A DNA stretch of 64,000 nt from Parashewanella hymeniacidonis (GTDB taxonomy: Bacteria; Pseudomonadota; Gammaproteobacteria; Enterobacterales; Shewanellaceae), in NCBI RefSeq assembly GCF_016900895.1, contig NZ_JAFEUN010000004.1:19944-83943 (forward strand). The letters run 5' to 3'. Below, in pieces: positions 7,398 through 16,218 of this stretch. The notes beneath the pieces were generated by a model. It was not told where the DNA came from, ran no database searches, and saw only the letters and a program-made list of their open reading frames with translations. Position numbers and translations under genes: made by a program. Position 1 is the stretch's first letter, and every line of letters begins with the position of its first letter.

Positions 7398-9898
7398 ATA
7401 TCGCTCACGTTTTGCCTGCAAATTGGCACAAAGAAAACCCTGTGGCTGAGTTTGTTCCATATCAAACGTTATGCGATTACCACACAGTAAAAACTCGCAA
7501 TAGTGAATATTTACAAGTGATTAAATTGCAAGGTATTGCACACGAAACCCAAGATGCAGAGCAAGTTCAGATCTGGAAAGAGCAGCTTAACCTAATGCTG
7601 CGTAATATTGCTAGCCCCAATATTTCCTTATGGTCGCACGTCATCCGCAGGGAGCATCAGGTGTTTCCTGAAGGGAAGTTCGACAACGAGTTTGACCGTC
7701 AATTAAACCAAAAATATGCCGCAAAAGTATGTCAGAGCCAATTGTTTATCAATGAACTTTATCTGACAGTCATTTATCAGGACGGTGCAAAGCACTCACT
7801 TAATCTTTTCAAACGTTCGCAAACGCAAGAACAATGTATCGCAAGACAGCTAAAAGCTATCCATCAGCTCGATGAAGTGGTGAATACGGTGTTGTCATCG
7901 TTATCTGAATATCAACCCAAACGCTTATCCACCTTCTATAAAGATGACCACTTTTACTCTGAGGTTTTGACTTTTCTTGATTATCTCGTCAATGGTGACT
8001 GGCAGCAACGAACCTTGCCTAAAATGGATATTGCTTGTGCTTTGCCCAGAGTTAGGCCGTTATTTGGCAATAATGCTTTTGCGCTAAAAGGGTTAACCGA
8101 TACTCATTTTGGTGCGTGCCTCAGCATTATTGAATATCCTGAACACACTGAAGCTGGATTACTTAACTCGCTGCTATCTGCACCATTTAGCTTTATCTTG
8201 GCTCAAAGCTTTCAGTTTTTATCAAAACCATTAGCGACTGAATTACTCACTCGTCAACAAAACCGCCTACAGGCCACAGGTGATTTAGCACAGTCACAAA
8301 TCGATGCAGTAAGCTTCGGCTTAGATGAATTAACTTCAAACCGCGTGGTATATGGTCAGCATCATCTCAACATTACTTTATTTGCTAAGGGCATTGATGA
8401 GCTTGAACTGCATATTGCAGCAGTAAAATCGGAATTAGCTGATAGAGCAATTATTGCAGTGCGTGAAGATATCGGCTTAAAAGCTGCTTACTGGTCGCAA
8501 TTACCTGCAAACAGTAAATACCGACCTCGACCAGCGCCGATTTCATCTCGTAATTTTTCAGGCTTTTGCGGTTTTCATAATTATCCATCAGGGCAGTTAC
8601 ATGGCAATCAATGGGGCAGCGCCATAACCTTGTTTAAAACCGCATCTGGCGCCCCTTATTATTTTAACTTTCATGAAGTAAACAGGCATGACAGCCGAAA
8701 TGAGCACCAACATCAAAGTAGTACGTCCCAACAACTACCCAAACTCACACACACTAGCACCAAGGAGGACAAACACTTTGATGACAATAAGGAAACCATT
8801 CTCAAGGAAGAGCATCATGCTCTAGGTAACACTCTTATCATTGGCGTTTCAGGCTCAGGCAAAACGGTATTACAAGGCTTTTTAACTTCACAAAGTAAAA
8901 AGCATCAACCAACACAAATCATCTTCGATAAAGACCAAGGTTTAGAAGTTTATGTCAGAGCATGTGGTGGTTTGTATCTACCACTAAAAATGGGAAAGCC
9001 AACCGGGTTTAATCCATTCCAGTTAGAAAACACGCCAGCAAATCGGCTTTTCCTTACGGCCTTGTTAAGTAAATTATTAGGCAGTGAAATTGATCATACA
9101 CAACAACTGGAATTATGCGACGCCGTTGAAGGTGTGATGGCTCTGGATAAACCACTGCGCCGCTTAAGCCGTTGTTTAGAATTTCTCGATCCCACGATGG
9201 AAAATGGCTGTTATTTGAGGTTATTGAAGTGGTGTGAACAAGGCGAATACGCCTGGGTTTTAGATAATGCTAGCGATGAGCTTGATGTCAGCAAAAATAC
9301 ATTGTTGGCCTTTGATGTCACTGAGTTTTTAGACACTCAAGACGTGCGTACACCCATCATAATGTACTTATTTCATCGCATCGAGCAGTTGATTGATGGT
9401 AGGCGTTTACAAATTTTTGTGGATGAATTTTGGAAGCTGCTCGGTGATAAATATTTTGAAGATTTCGCTAATAACAAACAAAAGGTGATCCGCAAACAAA
9501 ATGGCCTGATGGTATACGCCACTCAGTCAGCGAAAGACATTTTAGCATCACCCATTGCCCACAGTCTCATTGAACAATGTGCCACTTTCATATTTATGCC
9601 AAACCCTAAAGCCAGACGAGAAGATTACATTGAAGGCTTTAACCTAACCGAACGTGAATTCGAGCTGATCCACAACGAGCTTGCACCCAACTCAAGGCAG
9701 TTTCTAATCAAACAAGGTCACGACAGTGTGGTGGTTACATTAGATCTCAACGGGTTTGAACAAGAACTAGCTGTGATCTCCGGCACCACTAATAAAGTGA
9801 ATTTGTTACAGGGATTGATTGAACAGGTTGGTGATAAGCCTGCAACGTGGCTACCGCTCTACTTTCAGGCTTTATCAGAAAAGAGAGGTGAAGCATGA
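7394..9898 (+). CDS. virB4: VirB4 ATPase of the conjugative secretion system
   Basis: An 834-residue cytoplasmic/membrane-associated ATPase. The N-terminal half is the CagE/TrbE/VirB-like domain; the C-terminal half has Walker A (GVSGSGKTVLQGF, about residue 485) and Walker B (IFVDEFWKLLGD), then the family motif MVYATQSAKDIL. VirB4 energises pilus assembly and substrate passage. The ATG at 7394 is preferred because GGAGG lies 5 bp before it; an ATG at 7382 adds four residues. Overlaps with virB3 and virB5 suggest coupled translation. It appears complete. Confidence 0.95.
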   Translation: MNIAHVLPANWHKENPVAEFVPYQTLCDYHTVKTRNSEYLQVIKLQGIAHETQDAEQVQIWKEQLNLMLRNIASPNISLWSHVIRREHQVFPEGKFDNEFDRQLNQKYAAKVCQSQLFINELYLTVIYQDGAKHSLNLFKRSQTQEQCIARQLKAIHQLDEVVNTVLSSLSEYQPKRLSTFYKDDHFYSEVLTFLDYLVNGDWQQRTLPKMDIACALPRVRPLFGNNAFALKGLTDTHFGACLSIIEYPEHTEAGLLNSLLSAPFSFILAQSFQFLSKPLATELLTRQQNRLQATGDLAQSQIDAVSFGLDELTSNRVVYGQHHLNITLFAKGIDELELHIAAVKSELADRAIIAVREDIGLKAAYWSQLPANSKYRPRPAPISSRNFSGFCGFHNYPSGQLHGNQWGSAITLFKTASGAPYYFNFHEVNRHDSRNEHQHQSSTSQQLPKLTHTSTKEDKHFDDNKETILKEEHHALGNTLIIGVSGSGKTVLQGFLTSQSKKHQPTQIIFDKDQGLEVYVRACGGLYLPLKMGKPTGFNPFQLENTPANRLFLTALLSKLLGSEIDHTQQLELCDAVEGVMALDKPLRRLSRCLEFLDPTMENGCYLRLLKWCEQGEYAWVLDNASDELDVSKNTLLAFDVTEFLDTQDVRTPIIMYLFHRIEQLIDGRRLQIFVDEFWKLLGDKYFEDFANNKQKVIRKQNGLMVYATQSAKDILASPIAHSLIEQCATFIFMPNPKARREDYIEGFNLTEREFELIHNELAPNSRQFLIKQGHDSVVVTLDLNGFEQELAVISGTTNKVNLLQGLIEQVGDKPATWLPLYFQALSEKRGEA

Positions 9899-10650
9899 AA
9901 AGTTTAGTCGTTAGAACTTACACGTATGGTGGAAAAATAAAGCTCGTCATTCCCGCATGTTGTAAGCGGGAATATTCGCTTCGCCCGCCATACAAAACTG
10001 GCGTTCAACGCCCTAGCGGGCTTTTGTCTTGCGCCTTTTTCTTTTCATTTTTAATACTCTTTTTCGCCGTACCAGCCCATGCCTTCCCGGTTATTGATGT
10101 AGCCAATCTCCATCAAAACATCATTCAGGTGAAACATCTGCTTGAGGAAATCAACACCCTTAAACAGCAATTGAGTACCGCAAAAGATCAGTTAAAAAGC
10201 ATTAATGGCGTTCGAGGCATGGGCAACGCCATTGACTCTGTGTATGACATCAGCGTCAAAGTTGATCCCAATCTCACACTTAAACAGCAAGGTTTACACA
10301 ACAGTCAAGAACTGCAACTCGGCAGTGATGTAGCTGGACTGTATGACGATATCAATCGTTATCGTGGTCGTTGGTTTGGACAAACACAATTATCACTGCA
10401 GCAAACTCAAGCTCGCTATCAACAACTGATGCGACTTATTCAGAAGATCAATCAAGCACCACAACAAAAAGACATTGAGGACTTACAAGCTCGCATTGAT
10501 GCTGAGGGCGTCATGCTGCAAAACGAGCAAGCTAAATTGCAACTGCTTAATGCACAAGCGCAAGCCAGTGAAGCCCTGACACAACAAAAAATCACCCAAA
10601 TGGCCATTGAGTCTGGTGGAGAGTTACATCTGATCCATTGGAACTATTAA
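9895..10650 (+). CDS. virB5: VirB5-like minor pilin with repeat-derived N-terminus
   Basis: A 251-residue protein with a very long n-region (about 40 residues), a hydrophobic signal (LLSCAFFFSFLILFFAVPAHA) and a coiled-coil-rich periplasmic domain (HQNIIQVKHLLEEINTLKQQ...). VirB5 sits at the pilus tip. The ATG overlaps the virB4 stop by 4 bp. Residues about 17-40 are encoded by a palindromic mini-element (9945-10021) also found elsewhere in the ICE; no ATG lies between it and the hydrophobic core, although a TTG does. If initiation is at 9895, the repeat is translated and becomes part of the signal peptide. Confidence 0.83.
   Translation: MKSLVVRTYTYGGKIKLVIPACCKREYSLRPPYKTGVQRPSGLLSCAFFFSFLILFFAVPAHAFPVIDVANLHQNIIQVKHLLEEINTLKQQLSTAKDQLKSINGVRGMGNAIDSVYDISVKVDPNLTLKQQGLHNSQELQLGSDVAGLYDDINRYRGRWFGQTQLSLQQTQARYQQLMRLIQKINQAPQQKDIEDLQARIDAEGVMLQNEQAKLQLLNAQAQASEALTQQKITQMAIESGGELHLIHWNY
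9945..10021. repeat. Palindromic mini-element inside virB5
   Basis: The stretch starts cgtcattcccgcatgttg and closes a stem with gcgggaat; the same left end recurs at 16013. A second palindrome follows (gcccgc ... gcgggc, with catacaaaactg in the loop); that catacaaaactg segment also recurs in the copy at 27603-27715. It is in the coding strand of virB5 and is read through in frame. Confidence 0.7.
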
Positions 10651-10692
10651 CAGTATTCACCAAGGACGGGTACAACACAGAGAGCAGTACCC

Positions 10693-10989
10693 ATGAAAAA
10701 AGCATCTTTATTGTTCATCATTATCGGCTCAATTTTCTTAAGCGCTTGTTTTGATGGTAAGCATCAATCGTCTATTAATTCAGAGCCTACTCACACAGTT
10801 AGTTGGTTCTTAACCCACAACTCACAACTGGACGATACCTTAAGGCGCTGTAGTGATAATCCAGCTGAGTTTCAAAAACAGCCGAATTGTATTAATGCCC
10901 AGCAAGCAGCCAATCAACGCAGCGGTGGCGAACTGCACCCTATCCATATCGCCCCAAACAATATGCCTAACGGCAAAGGCTGGAATTAA
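10693..10989 (+). CDS. eexN: EexN-type entry exclusion lipoprotein
   Basis: A 98-residue lipoprotein with signal MKKASLLFIIIGSIFLSAC (lipobox LSAC). The mature part has VSWFLTHNSQLDDTLRRC and QPNCINAQQAANQ, the V-x-W-(Y/F)-x-x-H ... C ... P-x-C-x-N-A pattern of the EexN family. EexN in pKM101-like systems prevents entry of a second related element. Its position between virB5 and virB6 is that seen in other P-type operons. Confidence 0.85.
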   Translation: MKKASLLFIIIGSIFLSACFDGKHQSSINSEPTHTVSWFLTHNSQLDDTLRRCSDNPAEFQKQPNCINAQQAANQRSGGELHPIHIAPNNMPNGKGWN

Positions 10990-11003
10990 GCGAGGGTAGA
11001 GCA

Positions 11004-12020
11004 ATGGCAGCACAAAGCGACCTATATCAAAATATCTTCAACATGGTAGATAGCGCCTTAAATCATTATGTGCAACAAGGCTCTGCCAGATTGATAGATT
11101 TTTTGCTACCCATATTCAGCAGCCTAATGATTATCTGGATTGCGATTTGGGGTTATAGCCTGATGACGGGGAAAAGTGATGCACCACTGCAGCAAGGCTT
11201 TTTTCGTATACTGCGTGTTGGTTTTATCTTAACCCTTGGTCTGACGGCAGGGCGTTACAATCAAACTGTGGTCAGCTTTTTAAGTGAAACACCACAATTA
11301 CTCGCTTCGATAGTATCCAATTCTCATAGTCAAAATGCGGCTAGCTTATTGGATCAGCTTTTCAGCCAAATCTTTGCCCTTGCTGATAACTCATGGAAAC
11401 AAGGCGGGGTAATGAATGGCAATTTCGGCATGTACTTTCTCGCCATAGCGGTTTTATTGATTGGCAGCAGCTTAACCTTAATCGTGGCGTTCTTTATCTT
11501 ACTCAGCAAAGTGATGGTTAGTGTGTTGCTGGCTATCGGCCCTGCTTTTTTTGTCTTACTGCTGTTTCAAGCGACACAACGATTTTTTGAAAGCTGGCTT
11601 GGCATGGTGATTAACTTCGGTTTTATTTTGTTACTTGGCGTGGCATCAGGCCAGTTAATGACTTCAGTAGCAGCCAGTTATCTGCATCAAATTGCCAGTA
11701 ATCATTCCACCGTTTCAACCTTGAGTGACACATCAATGCTGTGCATTGTGCTCGGTCTGTGCATCTTGGTGATGAAACAAATCCCTGCAATGTCGGCAGC
11801 ATTAGGTGGTGGCGTTGCCATTGCCGCTAATGGTGCTATTGCGCACAGCCTTCATGCTTTAAGACCCACAACCCTGCGCCACCAATACCGTAACTTACGC
11901 CGTGATATCAACTATGCAGGACATGCACTGCGTCAACCGCTAAAGCCCGTAGGCATTGGTTATCACGCCTATCAACAACGCTTTGGTGGTAATTCAATTT
12001 CTGGGAGGACGACACCATGA
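11004..12020 (+). CDS. virB6: VirB6-like polytopic inner-membrane protein
   Basis: A 338-residue protein with about six hydrophobic segments (for example IFSSLMIIWIAIWGYSLM, FLAIAVLLIGSSLTLIVAFF, VMVSVLLAIGPAFFVLLL, FGFILLLGVASG). The LLAIGPAFF-x-LLLF-x-x-T-x-x-F-x-x-W segment is the TrbL/VirB6 signature. It forms part of the inner-membrane channel. The basic C-terminal tail is cytoplasmic. Its stop overlaps the start of the lipoprotein gene that follows. Confidence 0.92.
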   Translation: MAAQSDLYQNIFNMVDSALNHYVQQGSARLIDFLLPIFSSLMIIWIAIWGYSLMTGKSDAPLQQGFFRILRVGFILTLGLTAGRYNQTVVSFLSETPQLLASIVSNSHSQNAASLLDQLFSQIFALADNSWKQGGVMNGNFGMYFLAIAVLLIGSSLTLIVAFFILLSKVMVSVLLAIGPAFFVLLLFQATQRFFESWLGMVINFGFILLLGVASGQLMTSVAASYLHQIASNHSTVSTLSDTSMLCIVLGLCILVMKQIPAMSAALGGGVAIAANGAIAHSLHALRPTTLRHQYRNLRRDINYAGHALRQPLKPVGIGYHAYQQRFGGNSISGRTTP

Positions 12021-12196
12021 ATCGCTCTGTCATCAACCACCTAATCAGTATCAGTCTGGTTCTATGTTTAACGCATTGTGCCAGTGCTCCTAAACTGATG
12101 CACTGCAAAGATGATGGTAAAGGCTTAAAGCCAATTAATACACAAGCAGTAAAGCTGGACTCGACAAAAAAGAATAATAAGGAAAATCATGACTGA
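12017..12196 (+). CDS. virB7: VirB7-like small lipoprotein
   Basis: A 59-residue frame overlaps virB6 by 4 bp and virB8 by 8 bp. It begins MNRSVINHLISISLVLCLTHC with a lipobox (LTHC), followed by a short polar mature part containing a second Cys (MHCKDDGKG). Size, lipobox and place between VirB6 and VirB8 point to the VirB7 lipoprotein, which forms the outer-membrane core with VirB9 and VirB10. GGGAGG lies just upstream of the ATG. Confidence 0.8.
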   Translation: MNRSVINHLISISLVLCLTHCASAPKLMHCKDDGKGLKPINTQAVKLDSTKKNNKENHD

Positions 12197-12938
12197 AATG
12201 CTGCCTGATAGCTTAAACCGTCCTGTTTCCGATAAGCAATTTACCAAGATGTACTTTGCAGAGGTCAATCAGTGGGATGTTGAATTGAGCAGTCGCATTA
12301 AACAATCTGAACTTAGAGCATGGCGTTGCTGTGCTTTACTGACCTTTATTGCGGTGCTTCAGGGCGTAGCTTTGTTATGTTTATTGCCGCTTAAATCCAT
12401 TGAGCCGTTTGTTATCCGAGTTGATAACAATACCGGCCTAGTGGATGTGGTTTCCACTTTAACAGGCAGCGGCAAAGTAAAACCGCAGGCGCAAGAGGTG
12501 ATGGATAAGTATTGGCTGACGCAATACGTAAATCATCGTGAAAGCTATCAATGGGAAACCAGAGCTTATGACCGCAATCTGATTGGCGTGATGTCCAGTG
12601 AAACGGTGCAACAAGATTATGCGGCGTATACCGATCCAACAACTAACCGAAATGCGCCAATCAATCGTTATCAGCAACAAGCTCAAGTAAGAGTTTATAT
12701 TCAGGCGATTAGCTTTATCGGTAATGAAATCGTAAAAGGTGAGCCCCGAAAAACCGCATTGATCCGCTACAGCAAACAAGTAAAACGCCTTGGTGAATCT
12801 CACTCTCCAACTCACTGGATCGCCACCGTCACCTTTGCCTACCGCAATTCACCCATGAAGTTAGAAGATCGCCGTATCAATCCGCTAGGTTTTCAGGTGC
12901 TCAGCTATCGTAATGATCAGGCAACAGGAGGCGATTAG
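12189..12938 (+). CDS. virB8: VirB8-like inner-membrane assembly factor
   Basis: A 249-residue bitopic protein: cytoplasmic N-terminus (NQWDVELSSRIKQSELRAWR), one membrane segment (ALLTFIAVLQGVALLCLLPL), then the NTF2-like periplasmic domain beginning IEPFVIRVDNNTGLVDVV and containing YVNHRESYQWETRAYDRN and the late NPLGFQVLSYR. These are standard VirB8 landmarks. It nucleates assembly of the complex. Confidence 0.93.
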   Translation: MTEMLPDSLNRPVSDKQFTKMYFAEVNQWDVELSSRIKQSELRAWRCCALLTFIAVLQGVALLCLLPLKSIEPFVIRVDNNTGLVDVVSTLTGSGKVKPQAQEVMDKYWLTQYVNHRESYQWETRAYDRNLIGVMSSETVQQDYAAYTDPTTNRNAPINRYQQQAQVRVYIQAISFIGNEIVKGEPRKTALIRYSKQVKRLGESHSPTHWIATVTFAYRNSPMKLEDRRINPLGFQVLSYRNDQATGGD

Positions 12939-13841
12939 ATGCCAGTATGTAACTTGCCAATCCCGTCACTCCTGCGAAAGCAGGAGTCTAGTGCCTTTTT
13001 TCTGGTTAAAAGTGTTAAAAGCCGCTGGATATCTGTGTTCTCAGGTATGACGTTCATATTTGTATCAACTTTCTGTTTTGCCCTAGAAACCCCGCACTAC
13101 GGCAAACTCGACAAACGAGTGCGCCATATCAATTATCAAGCTGAGCAAGTAGTGAAACTGGTTGGGCATTATGGCTTTGCAACCGATATTGCCTTTGCTC
13201 AAGGGGAAACCATTAAACAAATTGCGGTAGGAGACAGCGAGGCTTGGTCAGTCACGCCAGTAGCCAACCATATCTTTATCAAACCCAAAGCAGAAAAAGC
13301 CATTACTAATATGACGGTGTTGACCAGCCAACGAATTTACAACTTTGAGCTATCAGCCCATTGGTCACAACACGGCGCTCATCCGCATCCTAACGATATG
13401 ATGTTTGCTATTGATTTCCGCTACCCAGCATTAGCTCAACAGCATAAGCAGCAAGCTAAACTGAAACATCAGCTTAATAGCGAGTCAGTGCCGCAAGTCG
13501 TTAATCAAAACTACTTCTACAAAGGCAATCGAAATATTGTGCCAATTCAAGCCTTTGATGATGGCCGTTTTAGCTACTTAACCTTTAATCGCAAACAAGA
13601 TTTACCTGCCATCTACATTATCAATGCTGATAACAGCGAAAGCTTAGTAAATACCCATGTTGATCCTAATTATCCAGATACCGTGATTGTTGAACGAGTA
13701 GTGCGGCAAATAGTGCTTCGCCAAGGCAATACTCTTGCTTGTGTTTTCAACCAAAGTTTTCAGCAACAAGAGCCAGCTCAATATCAAACCAGCAATATTC
13801 CTCATGTGAACAGAAAAATAAAAGGAGGGATGCATGAGTGA
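12939..13841 (+). CDS. virB9: VirB9-like outer-membrane core protein with repeat-derived N-terminus
   Basis: A 300-residue secreted protein. The mature part (ETPHYGKLDKRVRHINYQAEQVVKLVGHYGF... TDIAFAQGE) and the C-terminal domain (YFYKGNRNIVPIQAFDDGRFSYLTF, DLPAIYIINAD) are VirB9/CagX. The ATG at 12939 has GGAGG at a good distance. Codons about 9-38 lie within an 89-bp mini-transposon-like palindromic element (12964-13052), so the n-region is repeat-derived and the hydrophobic core is ISVFSGMTFIFVSTFCFA. An internal ATG at 13047 would give a very short signal without an evident ribosome site. Confidence 0.9.
   Translation: MPVCNLPIPSLLRKQESSAFFLVKSVKSRWISVFSGMTFIFVSTFCFALETPHYGKLDKRVRHINYQAEQVVKLVGHYGFATDIAFAQGETIKQIAVGDSEAWSVTPVANHIFIKPKAEKAITNMTVLTSQRIYNFELSAHWSQHGAHPHPNDMMFAIDFRYPALAQQHKQQAKLKHQLNSESVPQVVNQNYFYKGNRNIVPIQAFDDGRFSYLTFNRKQDLPAIYIINADNSESLVNTHVDPNYPDTVIVERVVRQIVLRQGNTLACVFNQSFQQQEPAQYQTSNIPHVNRKIKGGMHE
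12964..13052. repeat. Complete MITE-like palindromic element inside virB9
   Basis: It begins cgtcactcctgcgaaagcag with a first stem (actcctgc / gcaggagt) and ends with ...ctggatatctg...tgacg, so the outer ends cgtca/tgacg are inverted. The same design recurs at 16013-16100, 16110-16196 and 27603-27715: the bases after the first stem are close to (c)cagtgcctttt. It resembles the short GTCATTCC-type palindromic elements widespread in gammaproteobacteria. It is translated as part of VirB9. Confidence 0.75.
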
Positions 13842-14991
13842 TCAGCCATCTTTCAATGAAGCCGAGTTCGTGAACCCAGAAGCCGCACCAGAATTAAATG
13901 CTGGGCAAGTTCGACAAACCTTGTCTAAGCCATTAATGGCCACGTTGAGTATCATTATCATTGTATTACTGGTGTGGATTAATGGTGGTTTTAGTTCCTC
14001 AAAAGCATCAGCAGAACAGCAAAGTAGTAATAAAAGCATTGGCAACCATTTAGGTAATCCACCTGATTTACCTAAAAAAGGTGAGCATAAAAACGGTCAC
14101 ACCAAACCAGATAATTCAAAGCCGGAAATATTACACACAGGATTAGCAGGCTTAGTCTCTACTCCAGTAACACCAGTAACGCCAACAACTCCCACTTATG
14201 CTTCCGCATCTCAGCGCCAACATTGGACGCCCAAACAACGTAAACAGTTCGATAAGATTTTAGTGGTAAATCAGGCTGAGCAGGGCATTACTCAACAGCA
14301 AGAAATTGATACCGCAAATACTGATAATACCCCTCAACCATTACAAGCCAAGCTGCAAGTGACCAAGCTTAACGGCACAGTAGCCAGCCGTGTTATTGAT
14401 CCCAACTTATTCATCACCAAAGGCGCATTTTTAGATTGTGTGCTTGAAACCGCCATTAGTTCTGATGTGCCGGGAATGACCCGTTGCCAACTCAGTCGAG
14501 ACATTTATTCCGCCAATGGCAAGGTGCTATTACTGGAAAAAGGCAGTCATATAGTTGGTCAATATCAAGGTGGATTACAGCAAGGTGGATTACAGCAAGG
14601 CATCGCTCGGATTTTCGTGGTGTGGCAGCGCATTGAAACGCCAAACGGCGTGCTTATCGACCTCGATTCACCGGGAACCGACACGTTAGGTCGTAGCGGT
14701 CATAGTGGCTTTATTGATGGTCATTTTAAACAACGCTTTGGCAGTGCCATATTACTGAGTTTAATTGGTGATGCTGGCAGTTATGCCGCCAACAAAGCGA
14801 ACAGTGGAACCAATAATCAAATTCAATTCGGCAACACAATTGGTAGCAGTAAAGACTTAGCCGCCATTGCTCTGCAAGACTCGATTCGTATTAAACCCAC
14901 CTTACTAAAAAATCAGGGTGAACACATTAACGTGTTTGTTGCTCGTGATTTAGATTTTAGGAGTGTCTATGAATTGCAGCTTAGCCATTAA
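13834..14991 (+). CDS. virB10: VirB10-like core protein
   Basis: A 385-residue protein with a cytoplasmic N-terminus, a single membrane segment (LMATLSIIIIVLLVWINGG), a Pro/Thr-rich linker (TPVTPVTPTTPTY), and a C-terminal TrbI/VirB10 beta-barrel domain (GTVASRVIDPNLFITKGAFLDC, MTRCQLSRDIYSANGKVLLLEKGS, GFIDGHFKQRFGSAILLS, INVFVARDLDF). It spans both membranes and relays ATPase signals. A short in-frame duplication, GGLQQ repeated, marks a local tandem repeat near residue 250. It overlaps virB11 by 29 bp. Confidence 0.94.
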   Translation: MSDQPSFNEAEFVNPEAAPELNAGQVRQTLSKPLMATLSIIIIVLLVWINGGFSSSKASAEQQSSNKSIGNHLGNPPDLPKKGEHKNGHTKPDNSKPEILHTGLAGLVSTPVTPVTPTTPTYASASQRQHWTPKQRKQFDKILVVNQAEQGITQQQEIDTANTDNTPQPLQAKLQVTKLNGTVASRVIDPNLFITKGAFLDCVLETAISSDVPGMTRCQLSRDIYSANGKVLLLEKGSHIVGQYQGGLQQGGLQQGIARIFVVWQRIETPNGVLIDLDSPGTDTLGRSGHSGFIDGHFKQRFGSAILLSLIGDAGSYAANKANSGTNNQIQFGNTIGSSKDLAAIALQDSIRIKPTLLKNQGEHINVFVARDLDFRSVYELQLSH

Positions 14992-16000
14992 TCAACCACA
15001 GCAATCTGGGCATGAAGTCAGCCGTTCAATTGCACTGCTGGCACACTTGAAACTATTGCAATCATATTTGTTGAAAGATGATGTAACCGAAGTCGTGGTT
15101 AATCAACCTTATGAAATACAAACTGAGTCTAAACATGGCTGGAGCTGCTTTCAAGAGCGCAAACTTGATTTTAGTTATTGCCAACGACTCGCTAAATTGA
15201 TCGCCACTTATTCAGGGCAAAAGCTCGATACTTCGCATCCGATTTTATCGGCAACACTACCAACAGGAGAACGGGTACAAATTGCGATACCACCAGTGAC
15301 CTTAACCAATCGAGTCAGTATTACCATTCGTAAGCCATCAGTAGTGAACTTCAGTTTGAATGATTATGAGCGGCAAGGATATTTTCAGCCTTGCTCTGCA
15401 GCGCCAAAAAATAACGATGAGAATCGACTACAGCAACTCAAAACCCAAGGGAAGATCAATGAATTTCTAACCTTAGCGGTACAAATGAGAAAAAACATCA
15501 TCATTTCAGGTTCAACAGGCTCAGGCAAAACCACGTTCTTTCGCTCATTACTGCAATTAGTACCAAACCAAGAGCGATTGCTCTCGATTGAAAATGTCGA
15601 TGAGCTGCAACTGTATCGCACTCATTCCAATACCGTCAGTTTGTTTTATTCCGCAGGCAATCAGGGCATATCAGCGGTAACGCAAAAACAGCTATTAGAA
15701 GCAAGCTTGCGGATGAAGCCTGATCGTGTGTTTGTCGCAGAACTTATTCGTGGTGACGAAGCCTTCTATTACCTACGCAATATCAATTCAGGGCATCCGG
15801 GGAGCATGACCACGATGCACGCTGGCAGCCCAAAATTGGCCTTAGAGCAGTTAGTGTTACTGCTCAAAGAATCCAACGCAGGTTCGTCATTATCTCGAAC
15901 CGACATCAAACAGCTGTTGAATTTGTGTGTTGATGTGATTGTGCAATTGCAAAACAAGGATGGCAGACGATTCGTGAGTGAGGTGTATTACCGTGGCTGA
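14963..16000 (+). CDS. virB11: VirB11 hexameric secretion ATPase
   Basis: A 345-residue cytoplasmic ATPase. Landmarks: LPTGERVQIAIPP and SITIRKPS in the N-domain, Walker A IISGSTGSGKTTFFRSLL, Asp box LLSIENVDELQL, Walker B region RMKPDRVFVAELIRGDEA and the His box GHPGSMTTMHAGSP. VirB11 switches the system between pilus building and transfer. The start lies inside virB10. After the stop, a 200-bp repeat block separates it from virD4. Confidence 0.95.
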   Translation: MSMNCSLAINQPQQSGHEVSRSIALLAHLKLLQSYLLKDDVTEVVVNQPYEIQTESKHGWSCFQERKLDFSYCQRLAKLIATYSGQKLDTSHPILSATLPTGERVQIAIPPVTLTNRVSITIRKPSVVNFSLNDYERQGYFQPCSAAPKNNDENRLQQLKTQGKINEFLTLAVQMRKNIIISGSTGSGKTTFFRSLLQLVPNQERLLSIENVDELQLYRTHSNTVSLFYSAGNQGISAVTQKQLLEASLRMKPDRVFVAELIRGDEAFYYLRNINSGHPGSMTTMHAGSPKLALEQLVLLLKESNAGSSLSRTDIKQLLNLCVDVIVQLQNKDGRRFVSEVYYRG

Positions 16001-16012
16001 TATCTATCTTTT

Positions 16013-16196
16013 CGTCATTCCCGCATGTTGTAAGCGGGAATCCAGCGCCTTTGATTGATTCGAGAAAAGTCACTGGACACCAGCCTACGCTGGTGCGACG
16101 AACAAATGCCGTCATGCCAGCATGTTTTAGGCTGGCATCCAGCGCCTTAGATTTTTTGGCAAAAGTCGCTGGGCACCCACCTTCGTGAGTGCTACG
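16013..16196. repeat. Two tandem MITE-like palindromic elements between virB11 and virD4
   Basis: Copy 1 (16013-16100) begins cgtcattcccgcatgttg and ends ctacgctggtgcgacg. Copy 2 (16110-16196) begins cgtcatgccagcatg and ends tgagtgctacg. Each has two stem-loops and an interior with ccagcgcctt ... agtc(a/g)ctgg. They differ in stem sequence but keep the base pairing, which points to structure rather than sequence being conserved. Transcription of virD4 must pass through them. Confidence 0.8.
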
Positions 16197-16218
16197 AGAA
16201 AACATAAAGAGGTAAGCA

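Noticed and set aside
9945..16196. CRISPR array
   Set aside because: The repeats are palindromic pairs with variable spacing and differing stems; there is no regular repeat-spacer order and no cas gene.
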